The notes under the pieces are model-generated. The model was not told the DNA's origin and ran no database searches. It was given only the letters and a program-made list of their open reading frames with translations. Source: Tannerellaceae bacterium (GTDB lineage: Bacteria > Bacteroidota > Bacteroidia > Bacteroidales > Tannerellaceae). From it: a stretch of 64,000 nucleotides of DNA. The stretch is from NCBI GenBank assembly GCA_021203545.1, contig JAJQAZ010000180.1, positions 28,674-92,673 of the forward strand. The letters run 5' to 3'. The translations under genes were made by a program, and so were the position numbers. This document shows, piece by piece, positions 26,279 to 37,181 of this stretch. Position 1 is the stretch's first letter. Each line of letters opens with the position of its first letter.

Positions 26279-28831
26279 TTAGAATGTTAGTTTCATCATG
26301 AAGCGGAAACCGTGTTTGGGGGTACCCGGGTGTTCCAGGTAGTTCAGACGGCGGGTGTAATCCAGACGGATGAAGTTGAAAATGTTTTCAACCCCCAGGC
26401 TGTATTCCATGTATGGTTTGCTGCCCATGGCATATGAACCTTCCGGGAAATCAAACAGCGGTTTATCTTTGCTTATTAACGGATTGTTTTTATCTGTCAG
26501 GTTGCCATATAAACCACGGAACCCTACAACTTCCCGCCATTTCAGTTTCTTTAATAAAGGTATCCGGTTGAATAAGGCTCCGTTCATGTAGTAGGTAACA
26601 TCCCACGATGCATACTCATCGTTCAGGAACTCCATCGGTAGCATGTTGGTATACGATTCCGGATAGATTGAATAGGATATATTGGAGTTGGGTATTAGTA
26701 ATAATGTATAGGGAACCGAATCCCAAACTTTACCCGCTTTTCCGTAAATATCCAGATAACCGTAAGCCGAGAACCAGAAACGCTTCTGAATGCCAAACTC
26801 TGTCCGGTTGTAACTATAATCCGTACCAAATAAACCTTTTGAAGCAAGCGTATGGGTTAGGGTGAATACCGGTGCATCCAGTGTGATCGGATAACGGATA
26901 TCACGTGTCTGATAGAACTTCTCGTTCGGGGCATACCGCAGGCGAAGTTCCAATTCTGTCATTTTATAGCTTTTCAGTGGCTCCATAGGAGTTTCATCCG
27001 GCGATACCGGGATAAATTCGGTATAGGGAGTTGAGTACTCTTTATAATTACGCAGTGTTGCATAGTAAGCAAATCCATTCCAACGTTCATGCGTATAAAC
27101 CAATTGGGTTCTGCGCAGGTATGTTGCCCGGTCGTCCTTGTACCATTTCAGCGCAACAAAGATATTATCTTTGTTGGTAAAGGCATATTGTTGTCCAATC
27201 TGGTTAATATCATACATATGCTCTATCCGGATAGAATGTACGGGGAACTCTTTCCTGTAATTTGTTTTGGAAAGGAAAGAGTATTCGGCAAGAGCACTAT
27301 ATTTTAATTTTTCATCTTTTGTACCATAGGCCATATACCCATCCAGGAAAAAGCGGTCGCTAAAATTCACCGTCGTTGTTCCTCCCACACGAATACGGTT
27401 ACCTTCAATAGCATTCCAGCTATACAGTGTGTTCATAGGGCCAAACTCAAACTTACTTCTGCTTTTATCCTTATCCGTTTGTACATATCCGGATACCAGA
27501 ATGGTCACAATCTTTTCAGTAACGTAGAATAGTGGAATGGAACGTAATCGCGCCATTAACCGCTCTACTCCGTTCGGGTTACGCCGCTGGGCTTCTTCAG
27601 GACGTACACTGATCCAGAATTCCTCCGGTTTTCGCATCGCATCGTCTACCAATATAGAGGGGGGACTCTCTTTGAATATAGACAGGTTATCCGGTGTATC
27701 AAAGGAGTGATTATTATATATGATCAAACGCCTTGCATACATACCCTTCGATTTAGGAGTAAGTTTGAAGTCTACCTCAATATCGTCTTTTGTCATTATA
27801 CGGGTACCATTTTCTGTGCGGATAAAGTTCTGCTCGATAGTCATATTATCCACAAAGTTGAGGTTGATATTTCGCGGAACATTCAGGACTGCCTTTTCAA
27901 CAAAGAAGGTAGAATCAAGCGTTACATATAAATGTCCTGTAAATCCCCATGTTTCGGAATTAAAAGGAACAAACCCTAAATCTACTACCTGCCTGTTCTC
28001 GACAGTCAGTGTATCCAGCAGATAATATTTATAGAAGTTAGGACCCTGTGTAGAAAGCGGACTTACAAAACGGTTCAGGAACAGAGGGATATCATTCTGG
28101 AAAATATTGACTTCCCGGAATACTTCTCCCAACAATTGGGCAATACCATCCCTTGAAAATATCTCGTCTACACCAACTGATTTATCTCCGTATACCAACC
28201 GCTTTTCGCTTTTCGGACTTTTTCTGTAGTAAACAGTTTCGAACCGTTCCTTTTCTGAAACCGGCAGGATCGTACGACCTACATCCAACGTATCAACGAA
28301 TTCAGATAAAAAGTCAAATCGTCCCGGTTTAACCGAGTCGGGTCTGGCTTTAGGGGTGAAGTCGTTCATCGCAAAGATCATTTTTTCATAATGATCATAC
28401 GTGAAATACTCTTCATTCCGGGGATCGTTACTGTTTCGTGAATTGATAACATTCCTTACAAAAGTCACTGCCGGATTGTCCCGCCGGGAGTATCTCTCCT
28501 TACCGGGCTTTATGATTACATCCGATAACATAATGTTGGACGGAACTAACTTAACCTCTACTGTGCGTCCGGTAGTGAAACGCATTTTTTTCTCTTCGTA
28601 TCCTAAATAGGAAACATGTAAGGTACGGACAGTTGAATTTGTAGTAATGATAAACTCTCCATAATCGTCGGTCTGGGCACCAATAGTAGTCCCTTCCAGT
28701 ATCACGGATACGTAAGGCAGAGGCTCTCCGGAAATGGAATCAGTTACCACTCCGTGAATCGTCACATTCTGACTTTTCGCGATCCACCCCAATCCTATAA
28801 AAAGAAATATATAAACAATCTTATTTGCCAT
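26279..28831 (-). CDS. DUF5686 outer-membrane protein with regulatory-like domain
   Basis: An 850-residue exported protein. After the signal peptide comes a carboxypeptidase-regulatory-like domain (VTIHGVVTDSISGEPLPYVS, about residues 22-110). A long DUF5686 region follows with many beta strands, ending FRFMMKLTF as in outer-membrane barrels. The family is widespread in Bacteroidota; function is unknown. A perfect -7 promoter element lies 30 bases upstream. Confidence 0.85.
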   Translation of the reverse strand: MANKIVYIFLFIGLGWIAKSQNVTIHGVVTDSISGEPLPYVSVILEGTTIGAQTDDYGEFIITTNSTVRTLHVSYLGYEEKKMRFTTGRTVEVKLVPSNIMLSDVIIKPGKERYSRRDNPAVTFVRNVINSRNSNDPRNEEYFTYDHYEKMIFAMNDFTPKARPDSVKPGRFDFLSEFVDTLDVGRTILPVSEKERFETVYYRKSPKSEKRLVYGDKSVGVDEIFSRDGIAQLLGEVFREVNIFQNDIPLFLNRFVSPLSTQGPNFYKYYLLDTLTVENRQVVDLGFVPFNSETWGFTGHLYVTLDSTFFVEKAVLNVPRNINLNFVDNMTIEQNFIRTENGTRIMTKDDIEVDFKLTPKSKGMYARRLIIYNNHSFDTPDNLSIFKESPPSILVDDAMRKPEEFWISVRPEEAQRRNPNGVERLMARLRSIPLFYVTEKIVTILVSGYVQTDKDKSRSKFEFGPMNTLYSWNAIEGNRIRVGGTTTVNFSDRFFLDGYMAYGTKDEKLKYSALAEYSFLSKTNYRKEFPVHSIRIEHMYDINQIGQQYAFTNKDNIFVALKWYKDDRATYLRRTQLVYTHERWNGFAYYATLRNYKEYSTPYTEFIPVSPDETPMEPLKSYKMTELELRLRYAPNEKFYQTRDIRYPITLDAPVFTLTHTLASKGLFGTDYSYNRTEFGIQKRFWFSAYGYLDIYGKAGKVWDSVPYTLLLIPNSNISYSIYPESYTNMLPMEFLNDEYASWDVTYYMNGALFNRIPLLKKLKWREVVGFRGLYGNLTDKNNPLISKDKPLFDFPEGSYAMGSKPYMEYSLGVENIFNFIRLDYTRRLNYLEHPGTPKHGFRFMMKLTF

Positions 28832-28860
28832 AAATTATTTTCCAGCAGGACATAAATGTC

Positions 28861-28869
28861 GCAAAACTA
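28861..28869 (-). promoter_or_regulatory. Promoter -7 element for the DUF5686 gene
   Basis: Minus strand 28869-28861 reads TAGTTTTGC, matching TAnnTTTGC exactly, 30 bases before the ATG. The -33 region is degenerate. Confidence 0.45.
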
Positions 28870-29071
28870 CAAAACTTTGAGGATTTTAATAGTGCCTAAA
28901 CGAAATCAACCTCTTCCGTTTAACTACAATTTGCATAAAAACACATGCGTTAGCGGTCTGAAAAACACTACAAAAAGCCTCTTTTGTCTATGAATGATTA
29001 TAATTAATACTATTAAACTCTCTGTTTGTAGACGTTTGACTATAGCGAAAGATTGTTTGAGTTTGGGTTAT

Positions 29072-29926
29072 TTAATAATTTGTGTTATCACTATCTGATC
29101 CAGGTCCGCTTATTTCTTCACTTTTAAGATATTGTCTCTCTTCAATTTCCTGTAATATTTTCATTTGTTGAATTCCGATTTGGTTTAGTTTTATCAGTCT
29201 TTCTTTTTGGTTAAGTCCTTCATTTATAAAAACAGCATTTAGGTTTTCCATATTAGATAAACAGATCAGTTCATTGATTGTAGCATAGTCGCGGATATTA
29301 CCCTTTTGTTCCGGATTCTGCTCCCGCCATTCTTTGGCAGTCATTCCAAAAAGGGCAACATTCAGTATATCTGCTTCACTTGCATAGATAACAGAAGTTT
29401 GTTTACTTGTTAATTTAACAGGGATGAGATTCTGTTTTATGGCATCTGTATGGATGTGGTAATTAATTTTAGAAAGTTCCCGTTTGGCGGACCAACCTAT
29501 TTGTTTTTGTTCTTCCTCTTTCAGACGCTGGAACTCTTTGATGATGTACAGTTCAAACTCTACTGAAATCCAACTTGCGAACTTAAAAGCAATATCTTTA
29601 TGAGCAAATGTTCCTCCATAGCGTCCGGATTTTGAGATAATGCCAATCGCATTTGTAGAGGTAATCCATTTTTGGGGAGATAACGTAAAAGCATTTAGAC
29701 CTGCTTCTTTTCTAAACCTATCGAATTCGATAGGTTTAAAATCACCATTGTAAAGACTTTTCCAAATACCTAAATATTCAATTGTGTTCCTATTTCTCAA
29801 CCAATTACATATAACAATAAATGTTTCATGAGTTTTAAACTTTGCTATATCTGTCAGAGAGATATAATCTGTATTATTGATTTTAATAACGGTCACATTT
29901 GTGTTTTTTACAGTGATTTTTGCCAT
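29072..29926 (-). CDS. KilA-N domain DNA-binding protein
   Basis: A 284-residue protein with a KilA-N domain in the first 135 residues (YISLTDIAKFKTHETFIVIC, NAFTLSPQKWITSTNAIGI, SGRYGGTFAHKDIAFKFASW). KilA-N is found in phage and large DNA virus regulators and as lone genes in Bacteroidales. The C-terminal part (ILNVALFGMTAKEWREQNP) is shared by these bacterial versions. There is no phage context. It lies behind the secA terminator. Confidence 0.88.
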   Translation of the reverse strand: MAKITVKNTNVTVIKINNTDYISLTDIAKFKTHETFIVICNWLRNRNTIEYLGIWKSLYNGDFKPIEFDRFRKEAGLNAFTLSPQKWITSTNAIGIISKSGRYGGTFAHKDIAFKFASWISVEFELYIIKEFQRLKEEEQKQIGWSAKRELSKINYHIHTDAIKQNLIPVKLTSKQTSVIYASEADILNVALFGMTAKEWREQNPEQKGNIRDYATINELICLSNMENLNAVFINEGLNQKERLIKLNQIGIQQMKILQEIEERQYLKSEEISGPGSDSDNTNY

Positions 29927-30015
29927 AGTAAATGATTTAGTGTTAGTGAATTCTCAAAAATAATAGATATAGGAATATAATCCAATAAAATCCAGTTTTT
30001 AATTAGTGCATAGCA

Positions 30016-30054
30016 TAAAAAAAGGATGTGTCCGGTTTGAACACATCCTTTTTT
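30016..30054 (-). terminator. Terminator after secA
   Basis: AAGGATGTGT (30022-30031) pairs perfectly with ACACATCCTT (30041-30050), with A and T runs outside the stem, 30 bases past the secA stop. It could act in both directions. Confidence 0.85.
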
Positions 30055-30082
30055 AATAATTATAACTTATTACTACCGGATC

Positions 30083-33000
30083 TTACAGGCCTTTACCGTG
30101 GCAGGCTTTGTATTTCTTGCCGCTGCCACAGGGACAGGGTTCGTTGCGGCCTACCTTTTTCTCGGCAATGATCGGGGCTGTTTTTTGTGGCGGAGCAGTT
30201 TGTCCGTCAGGAATGCGGTTACCTGTGATATCAGATTTCTCTGTACGGTATTTACTCATATCCTGGCGTTTTTCCTGTACAGCCCGTTGTACGGCAACTC
30301 GTCTGCCTTTTTCGTTTCCAGCATCTTCACGTACCGGGATCTGTCCACGCATCAGGATAGAGGCTGATTTCCGGTTCATGTTTTCTACCATGCCTTTGAA
30401 CAGGTTGTACGATTCCAGTTTATAGATCAATAACGGATCTTTATTCTCGTAGCTGGCATTCTGTACGGAATGACGCAGTTCGTCCATTTCACGAAGGTGC
30501 TCTTTCCATGATTCGTCGATGGTATGCAGGATAATGGATTTCTGGAACGCTTTTGCAATGGCTTTACTTTCGGTGTCGTATGCCTCTTTCAGATTGCAGG
30601 AGATGTTATACATCCGTTGTCCGTCAGTAATCGGGATCAGAATGTTTTCATACATGGCTCCCTGGTTCTCAAACACCTGTTTGATTACCGGGTTGGCAAC
30701 CTGTACCATACGATCCATTCTGCGTTTGAAGGTTTCCAGTACATGGTCAAACAAGCTATCCTGTAACTCGTTGGCACGTTTGTCTTTGAATTCGTCTTCC
30801 GTAAACGGGCTTTCCATAGCGAATGTACGGAACAGTTCCAGTTTAAATCCGTCGTAATCGGCAGGATCGGTAGTCTGTTCAATAATCGCGGTTACGTTAT
30901 CATATAATGTATTCAACACATCCAGTCCGATACGCTCTCCCATCAACGCGTGGCGGCGGCGGGTGTATACAACCGAACGTTGCGAGTTCATCACATCATC
31001 ATATTCAAGCAGGCGTTTACGGATACCGAAGTTGTTTTCTTCTACTTTTTTCTGTGCCCGTTCTACCGATTTGGTCAGCATGCTGTGTTGCAGTACGTCG
31101 CCCTCCTGGAATCCGAGTTTATCCATCATACCGGATATCTTTTCGGAAGCAAACAGACGCATCAGGTCGTCTTCCAGCGAAACAAAGAACACAGATGAGC
31201 CCGGGTCTCCCTGACGTCCGGCACGACCCCGTAACTGGCGGTCTACACGGCGGCTTTCGTGACGTTCGGTACCTATAATGGCCAAACCTCCGGCTGCTTT
31301 TACTTCCGGCGACAATTTAATGTCGGTTCCACGACCCGCCATGTTGGTTGCAATGGTTACCATTCCGGTCTGTCCAGCCTGTGCTACTACTTCTGCTTCC
31401 CGTTGATGCAATTTCGCATTCAATACATTGTGAGAAATTTTACGCAGCGTAAGCATACGGCTTAACAGTTCGGATATTTCTACAGAGGTAGTACCTACCA
31501 GAACAGGACGTCCGGCTTCAACCAATTCGCTGATCTCCTGAATCACAGCATTGTATTTTTCCCGTTTGGTTTTATAGATACGGTCGTCCATATCTTTACG
31601 GGCAATCGGTCGGTTGGTAGGGATTACTACCACATCCAGTTTATAGATGTCCCATAATTCACCAGCTTCTGTTTCGGCTGTACCAGTCATACCCGCCAGC
31701 TTGTGGTACATACGGAAATAGTTTTGCAGGGTGATCGTTGCAAATGTCTGGGTAGCAGCTTCTACTTTTACCCGTTCCTTTGCTTCGATTGCCTGATGTA
31801 AACCGTCTGAATAACGGCGTCCGTCCATAATACGGCCGGTCTGCTCGTCCACGATCATCACCTTGTTGTCCATTACCACATACTCGTCATCTTTTTCAAA
31901 AAGAGTATAGGCTTTTAATAACTGGTTAATTGTATGTACCCGCTCACTCTTTACAGAGTAGTTGGCCAGCATTTCATCTTTTTTAGCCTGTTTCTCTTCG
32001 TCGGACAAATTCATATTATCCAATTCTGATAATTCAGCGGCAATATCCGGTAATACGAAGAAAGCAGGGTCGTCACTGTTTCCTGTCAGCAGGTCAATCC
32101 CTTTATCTGTCAGTTCAATGCTGTTATGTTTCTCGTCAATCACATAATAAAGTTCGTCCGTTACAACATGCATGTTACGCATATTGTCGGCCATATACGT
32201 GTTTTCGGTTTTCAGCATTTGCGACTTAATACCCGGTTCACTCAGGTATTTAATCAATGGCTTATTTTTCGGATTTCCTTTGAAAGAACGGAACAGGGCC
32301 ATATTACCCTCTTCTACCACTGCCGGGTCGTCGCTGGCCAGTTTTGCTTTTGCTTCGGTGAGTAATTTGGTTGTCAGATTCTTCTGGGCATTTACTACCA
32401 CCTCTACATTCGGGCGGAACTGCTCAAAGAGTTGCTCCTCACCCCGTGGAATAGGTCCTGATATGATCAAAGGTGTACGCGCATCGTCAATCAATACCGA
32501 ATCCACCTCATCCACAATCGAATAGTTATGTTTGCGTTGTACCAGATCGTTCGGGCTGATAGCCATGTTATCGCGCAGATAGTCGAAACCAAACTCATTG
32601 TTGGTTCCAAAGGTAATATCCGCGTTGTACGCTTTCCGGCGTGCATCCGAATTGGGTTGATGTTTATCGATACAATCCACCGATAGCCCATGGAACATAT
32701 ACAACGGTCCCATCCATTCCGAGTCACGCTTAGACAGGTAATCATTCACTGTTACCACATGCACACCGTTGCGGGTAAGGGCATTCAGGAAAACAGGCAG
32801 GGTGGCCACCAATGTTTTACCTTCCCCTGTAGCCATTTCGGCAATTTTCCCTTTATGCAGTACCACACCACCAATCAACTGTACATCATAATGTACCATA
32901 TCCCATGTAATCTCGTTACCTCCGGCTATCCAGTGGTTCTGATAGATCGCTTTTTCGCCATCAATACTTACGAAGTCATGTTTGGCTGCCAGTTCTCTGT

Positions 33001-33403
33001 CAAAATCGTTCGCCGTTACCACTATTTCGCCGTTTTGAGAGAAACGGCGGGCCGTATCTTTCATGATTGAGAAGGCTTCCGGCAGGCATTCATCCAGAAT
33101 AACTTCCAGTTTATCCATGATCTCTTTTTCGATCTTGTCTACTTCGGCCCAGATTGCTTCTCTTTCTTCCAGTTCTTTATCATCTATGCCGTTGCGAAGT
33201 TCCTCCACGCGGGCACGTTCTGTTGCGACATACTCCTGGATGCGTTGTTTCAGTTCATCCGTTTTTGCCCGTAATTCATCGTTTGTAAGCGACTCAATCG
33301 AAGGATACACCGCCTGTATTTTCTTTACATACGGATTGATCTCCTTTAAGTCCTTTTGTGACTTGTTGCCAAACAACTTGCCAATAAATTCATTAAATCC
33401 CAT
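30083..33403 (-). CDS. secA: Preprotein translocase ATPase SecA
   Basis: A 1106-residue SecA, the motor that drives preproteins through SecYEG. It has Walker A ([14 protein letters not shown]), DEAD-box DEVD ([20 protein letters not shown], within the motor domain), the motor IRA2 motif ([16 protein letters not shown]) and the arginine finger region ([18 protein letters not shown]). A C-terminal zinc-binding SEC-C motif follows ([19 protein letters not shown]). It is longer than E. coli SecA, as is usual in Bacteroidota. Upstream is hairpin array B, so its mRNA may begin in or run through that repeat. Confidence 0.99.
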   Translation of the reverse strand: MGFNEFIGKLFGNKSQKDLKEINPYVKKIQAVYPSIESLTNDELRAKTDELKQRIQEYVATERARVEELRNGIDDKELEEREAIWAEVDKIEKEIMDKLEVILDECLPEAFSIMKDTARRFSQNGEIVVTANDFDRELAAKHDFVSIDGEKAIYQNHWIAGGNEITWDMVHYDVQLIGGVVLHKGKIAEMATGEGKTLVATLPVFLNALTRNGVHVVTVNDYLSKRDSEWMGPLYMFHGLSVDCIDKHQPNSDARRKAYNADITFGTNNEFGFDYLRDNMAISPNDLVQRKHNYSIVDEVDSVLIDDARTPLIISGPIPRGEEQLFEQFRPNVEVVVNAQKNLTTKLLTEAKAKLASDDPAVVEEGNMALFRSFKGNPKNKPLIKYLSEPGIKSQMLKTENTYMADNMRNMHVVTDELYYVIDEKHNSIELTDKGIDLLTGNSDDPAFFVLPDIAAELSELDNMNLSDEEKQAKKDEMLANYSVKSERVHTINQLLKAYTLFEKDDEYVVMDNKVMIVDEQTGRIMDGRRYSDGLHQAIEAKERVKVEAATQTFATITLQNYFRMYHKLAGMTGTAETEAGELWDIYKLDVVVIPTNRPIARKDMDDRIYKTKREKYNAVIQEISELVEAGRPVLVGTTSVEISELLSRMLTLRKISHNVLNAKLHQREAEVVAQAGQTGMVTIATNMAGRGTDIKLSPEVKAAGGLAIIGTERHESRRVDRQLRGRAGRQGDPGSSVFFVSLEDDLMRLFASEKISGMMDKLGFQEGDVLQHSMLTKSVERAQKKVEENNFGIRKRLLEYDDVMNSQRSVVYTRRRHALMGERIGLDVLNTLYDNVTAIIEQTTDPADYDGFKLELFRTFAMESPFTEDEFKDKRANELQDSLFDHVLETFKRRMDRMVQVANPVIKQVFENQGAMYENILIPITDGQRMYNISCNLKEAYDTESKAIAKAFQKSIILHTIDESWKEHLREMDELRHSVQNASYENKDPLLIYKLESYNLFKGMVENMNRKSASILMRGQIPVREDAGNEKGRRVAVQRAVQEKRQDMSKYRTEKSDITGNRIPDGQTAPPQKTAPIIAEKKVGRNEPCPCGSGKKYKACHGKGL

Positions 33404-33426
33404 GATATATATATTATTAATTTTTT

Positions 33427-33541
33427 TTAGTAGTTATCAGCCACTTCGTGGCTTAGTAGTCAGCTCACTTTGTTCGCGGTAGTCATCACTCGCTTTGCTC
33501 GTTAGTAGTTAAGTAGAATATATTCTTACTTCTTGACTACT
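33427..33541. repeat. Modular TAGTAGT hairpin array, copy B
   Basis: Units of about 26, 26 and 23 nt start with TAGTAGTYA or TAGTCA. They carry a perfect hairpin AGCCAC-TTC-GTGGCT, then CTCACTTTGTTCGCGG, then ACTCGCTTTGCTCGT. A closing hairpin AGTAGTTAAG...CTTGACTACT (loop with the palindrome AGAATATATTCT) follows. The TAG stop of the upstream phosphatase gene (33537-33539, read on the minus strand) is supplied by the array. It occupies the whole gap between the phosphatase stop and secA apart from about 20 bases. Confidence 0.75.
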
Positions 33542-35120
33542 TTTTTGTCAATTCCGGTAACGGAAGGTTCTGACAGGCATTTGGTGGCCTGATTCTCAGT
33601 ATATACGTGATGGTTGGAGCCACTTCGGTGGCTTTCACTTCCCTGTAGATGTGTTGTGGTTTTAATCCGTTACCCATGAATACAAGGGGAGTAAGTACCG
33701 CGTTGTGCCTTATTAATTTAGGTTTTTCCTTCGGATTATCGTTGTTTATTTTCCAGCCCGGTTGAAGTTCTATTACCAGATCACCCCTATTCAGCAGATG
33801 GGTTCCGTTATATAGATTTTCATTGGCTTCATTCCAGTTTCCCGTCCGTAAAGCATATTCGGTAGTAACCTGTTGTACACCACTGAATTCGGCTACAAAC
33901 TCGGCCGCTTTTTTCTGTATCTCTTCCAGATCTAGTTTATCTTCTTCAATCTGTTTCCGGTTCAGGTATATCTGACCGTTGTAATATCCTTTTACCCAAC
34001 TTTTCTGTCCATACAGAGCCATCAGGTACATATTCAGTAAGGCTTCACACCGTTTGGGGTGGAAATCTCCCCGGTTCAGCATCCAACCGTCGGCATACTC
34101 TTCTATGCTACTGTAGTATCCGCTTCCGGTAAAGACAATTAATGTCTGGTTGAGGCCTATCTTCTTGTCAATTGCATCAAACAGTTCTTCCAGATTCTTA
34201 TCTAACTGATAATATAAATCCTGTATTTCGGGCGTATACTCTTTCTCCATTAAATCCAGGAAGTTACCTCCGTAATAGGTGATAGAGAGCATATCCGGAC
34301 AACTCCGGGTACCAAAGGCCGCGTATTCAATAAACTGTAAGGCCAGCCTGTTGATCTCTTTATTGATAAAAGGAGACGTTTTCAGTTTCGGGAAACAGTC
34401 AATTGTACGTTCGTTGAATGTATATTTGAATGGAATTTCGTCCATTACATAGGGAAATGCATTATACCTATCCAACGGCAGGGCGGGTGTCCACACCATT
34501 TGATCCAGGCGTGCCGAAAGCGATTCCGGCCCATTGTTGTAACGGTCTACATACCATGGAATGCCTTTGTAGAAAGTCGTGGTAGCCCACTTGCCATTCA
34601 GATTATCCAACCAGAAAGCACCATTAGCAGCATGTCCGGCAGAAATAATAGCGGCTTCCGCATCCGGTGCGATTGCATAGATGTCACTTCTTCCTTTAGA
34701 TGCTATTTTCAATTCGTCCCCAATGGTAGATACCATCAGGTTTTTGGGAGAATAGTTGTCTTTTGTATAATTTCCCAGATAAGCCGGGTCGTTTAGAATA
34801 GAAATTTCCTGCCTGCGGTCAAAATCGTACGTCTTATTTCCGGTAATTCCATTCAGATTCGGATTACTTCCGGTATACAGAGCAGCGAAGGCGCTTGCCT
34901 GGTCTATGTTTGAAAATTCGAAACGGATATTATTATATACCACACCCTGATTGAAAATCCGTTTGAATCCTTTTTCTCCGAATGTGTTCTGGAAATAGTC
35001 AATATAGTCGCCTCTTAACTGGTCTACCGTTATACATACCACCAGTTTGGGAACATTTTCCTGTGCTCCTATAGTGATAACGGAAAGAATCGCAATCAGC
35101 GAGGTTGATAATCTTCTCAT
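33537..35120 (-). CDS. Secreted alkaline phosphatase superfamily protein (PafA-like)
   Basis: A 527-residue exported protein of the type I phosphodiesterase/alkaline phosphatase family. VVCITVDQLRGDYID carries a metal Asp near the N-terminus. SNIDQASAFAALYTGSNP holds the likely nucleophile region, and AEAAIISAGHAANGAFW and LIVFTGSGYYSS follow. In PafA-type enzymes the nucleophile is Thr in a TxP(S/T) loop; here the loop is unusual (IDQAS), so the activity is uncertain. I chose ATG 35120 because MRRLSTSLIAILSVITIGAQ is a signal peptide; it overlaps the DUF4105 stop by four bases. Confidence 0.8.
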   Translation of the reverse strand: MRRLSTSLIAILSVITIGAQENVPKLVVCITVDQLRGDYIDYFQNTFGEKGFKRIFNQGVVYNNIRFEFSNIDQASAFAALYTGSNPNLNGITGNKTYDFDRRQEISILNDPAYLGNYTKDNYSPKNLMVSTIGDELKIASKGRSDIYAIAPDAEAAIISAGHAANGAFWLDNLNGKWATTTFYKGIPWYVDRYNNGPESLSARLDQMVWTPALPLDRYNAFPYVMDEIPFKYTFNERTIDCFPKLKTSPFINKEINRLALQFIEYAAFGTRSCPDMLSITYYGGNFLDLMEKEYTPEIQDLYYQLDKNLEELFDAIDKKIGLNQTLIVFTGSGYYSSIEEYADGWMLNRGDFHPKRCEALLNMYLMALYGQKSWVKGYYNGQIYLNRKQIEEDKLDLEEIQKKAAEFVAEFSGVQQVTTEYALRTGNWNEANENLYNGTHLLNRGDLVIELQPGWKINNDNPKEKPKLIRHNAVLTPLVFMGNGLKPQHIYREVKATEVAPTITYILRIRPPNACQNLPLPELTKK

Positions 35121-36298
35121 TCTGCTCTTAATTTGTATCTGCAAACACCGGTTCCGGAACGTAACCATAAAATTCCTACCAGTGGTATAAAAGCCGCATT
35201 CATATGTTGAGGAATGAAATACCACCCCAGCAGCATCAGTGAAAGCGCAGCAAAGTTAATAAAATGATAATAATATGCTGCCTTTCTCCACTTTTTAACT
35301 ACAAAAAGCATGCCACCCAACAAATGTAGTGGATGAAGCCATATCAGCGACCAGTTTGGCCAGGTACAGGGGTGAACTGACACAAAAGCAAGGAAGAAAA
35401 GGACAGATCCAGCCAATCCGGCAATTATGAAAATCCCGAAATCCAGCCAGCGGAAATAACGTTTCTTTTTCCATTCTATCCAGGTTACACCCAGAATCAG
35501 CAAAAACAGAAGCCAGCCGCATAGCAGGGGCGTGAAAAAAGGTATTTCAACCTCCTGTTCCGGAATATCGCCTGTCAATACGGTCGTGCGGGATACAAGC
35601 GGCCGCTTTGAGCCATCCGGCGACAGGATTTCCGCATATTCAAAAGCTTCCATCAGGTATTCCGGCAGAAACATCTCTTCGTGCGGAGTTGCAATCCGGT
35701 CGGTCGGGCTCCCCAGCGCCAGATCACATCCGAATGTCTGCCAGGGCTGATTACGGGTACAATAATTAATCATCTCCCGGAACGTTTTCGGCGTTGTGGA
35801 ATGTGTATATTCAACCTCGCCGTCTACATAGGCCTCAACGATAGCAACCGGACGGGTAGAACAGTTATCGAAAAAGAAATTGTACCGGTATACCCGGTTT
35901 TCCGGCCGTGCGTTTTCTGTCAGTGCTTTCCATATTCTCTGTTTCTCTTCCTGTGTCAGGTTCAGAACCTGCTCAATAACACTACTCCCTCTTAATTCGT
36001 ATTCGGCAGTATATCCTTTAAACGGATAGACTCCCAGTATATAATCGGTTTCTCCTTTGGTAAAACGATATATAAAATTCGGTGCACTAAAGTCGAATAT
36101 GCCATAGTTGTATACCCAATCAAATCCCGCTACCGGATCGTTGATACGGATCGCGGTATGACCGTACACCGTAAATACGGCTTCGTCGGAAGGAGTACTG
36201 GTCAGAATACTGATCTCCGCTTCCTTACTTAACCCGGTTTGCGCCTGAATAGTTGGGAATAACAATAATAAAAAACAAAGGACTAACAATTTCTTCAT
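35117..36298 (-). CDS. DUF4105 membrane protein
   Basis: A 393-residue protein with a signal peptide (MKKLLVLCFLLLLFPTIQAQ). An N-terminal periplasmic DUF4105 domain follows (VYGHTAIRINDPVAGFDWVY, FFDNCSTRPVAIV, with conserved His and Cys), then about four to five membrane helices at the C-terminus (FTPLLCGWLLFLLILGVTW; FFLAFVSVHPCTW). Its role is unknown; it may be an NlpC/P60-like hydrolase anchored in the membrane. The start at 36298 is set by the signal peptide. The next gene overlaps its stop by four bases. Confidence 0.85.
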   Translation of the reverse strand: MKKLLVLCFLLLLFPTIQAQTGLSKEAEISILTSTPSDEAVFTVYGHTAIRINDPVAGFDWVYNYGIFDFSAPNFIYRFTKGETDYILGVYPFKGYTAEYELRGSSVIEQVLNLTQEEKQRIWKALTENARPENRVYRYNFFFDNCSTRPVAIVEAYVDGEVEYTHSTTPKTFREMINYCTRNQPWQTFGCDLALGSPTDRIATPHEEMFLPEYLMEAFEYAEILSPDGSKRPLVSRTTVLTGDIPEQEVEIPFFTPLLCGWLLFLLILGVTWIEWKKKRYFRWLDFGIFIIAGLAGSVLFFLAFVSVHPCTWPNWSLIWLHPLHLLGGMLFVVKKWRKAAYYYHFINFAALSLMLLGWYFIPQHMNAAFIPLVGILWLRSGTGVCRYKLRAE

Positions 36299-36324
36299 TT
36301 CAATACGTAGGTGAAAACAATTAA

Positions 36325-36357
36325 ACAAAGATAGGTATCAATTAAAAATTGACCAAA
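36325..36357 (-). promoter_or_regulatory. Promoter of the DUF4105-phosphatase operon
   Basis: Minus strand TTTG (36357-36354), a 20-bp spacer and TATCTTTGT (36333-36325) fit TTTG-N19/20-TAnnTTTG. The start codon is 27 bases downstream. Confidence 0.65.
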
Positions 36358-36504
36358 TTCTATGCAATTTCAGGCCGGAGTTTCAACCCGGTAATGTTTT
36401 TGCCGGGTATCCTACCTGTTTAGGAAGAAACATTGATAAACCCTTTTTATAAAGCTTTTACTTACATATGGATTGCCCCTTTTCTTCTTTACAGGGGAAT
36501 TTTG

Positions 36505-36513
36505 TATCTTTGT
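36505..36513 (+). promoter_or_regulatory. Promoter -7 element for recR
   Basis: TATCTTTGT lies 23 bases before the recR ATG and matches TAnnTTTG. The best -33 candidate is TTTC at 36481-36484, 20 bases upstream. Confidence 0.45.
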
Positions 36514-36535
36514 AGTTTAAGATTAAACGATATCA

Positions 36536-37159
36536 ATGAATCAAAAATATCCTTCCGTATTATTGGAAAATGCTGTAAACGAACTTGCTTCTTTGCCGGG
36601 GGTCGGGCGTAAAACCGCTTTGCGGCTGGCTCTTTATATGTTGCGAAGAGACGAGGGGTATACCGAGAACTTTGCATCCGCACTGGTTTCGTTGCGGCGT
36701 GATGTGAAGTATTGCCGGGTGTGCCATAATATCTGTGATCACGATTTATGTGCTATTTGCTCGGATCCAAACCGGGATGCTTCTACAGTGTGTGTAGTGG
36801 AGAATATAAAAGAGGTCATGGCCATTGAAAATACCGGCCAGTTCAGAGGTGTATATCATGTGTTGGGGGGAATTATCTCTCCTATGGATGGTATCGGGCC
36901 GGGCGATCTGGAGATTGACAGCCTGGTTCAACGGGTGGCTAACGGTGAGGTGAACGAAATAATACTGGCATTGAGTACCACCATGGAGGGTGATACTACC
37001 AACTTTTTTATATACCGCAAGTTAGCACCTTACGATGTGAAGGTTTCTGTAATTGCCCGTGGTGTATCAATCGGAGACGAGATTGAATATGCCGACGAGA
37101 TCACTTTGGGGCGTTCTATTGTGAGCCGTACCAGCTTTAATGAGTCAATAAAAATTTAA
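36536..37159 (+). CDS. recR: Recombination mediator RecR
   Basis: A 207-residue RecR with the helix-hairpin-helix ([19 protein letters not shown]), the four-cysteine zinc finger ([16 protein letters not shown]), and a Toprim domain ([30 protein letters not shown]). With RecF and RecO it loads RecA at gaps. Normal length and no lesions. Confidence 0.98.
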   Translation: MNQKYPSVLLENAVNELASLPGVGRKTALRLALYMLRRDEGYTENFASALVSLRRDVKYCRVCHNICDHDLCAICSDPNRDASTVCVVENIKEVMAIENTGQFRGVYHVLGGIISPMDGIGPGDLEIDSLVQRVANGEVNEIILALSTTMEGDTTNFFIYRKLAPYDVKVSVIARGVSIGDEIEYADEITLGRSIVSRTSFNESIKI

Positions 37160-37181
37160 ATAACCTTTATCCTCTGTTTTT

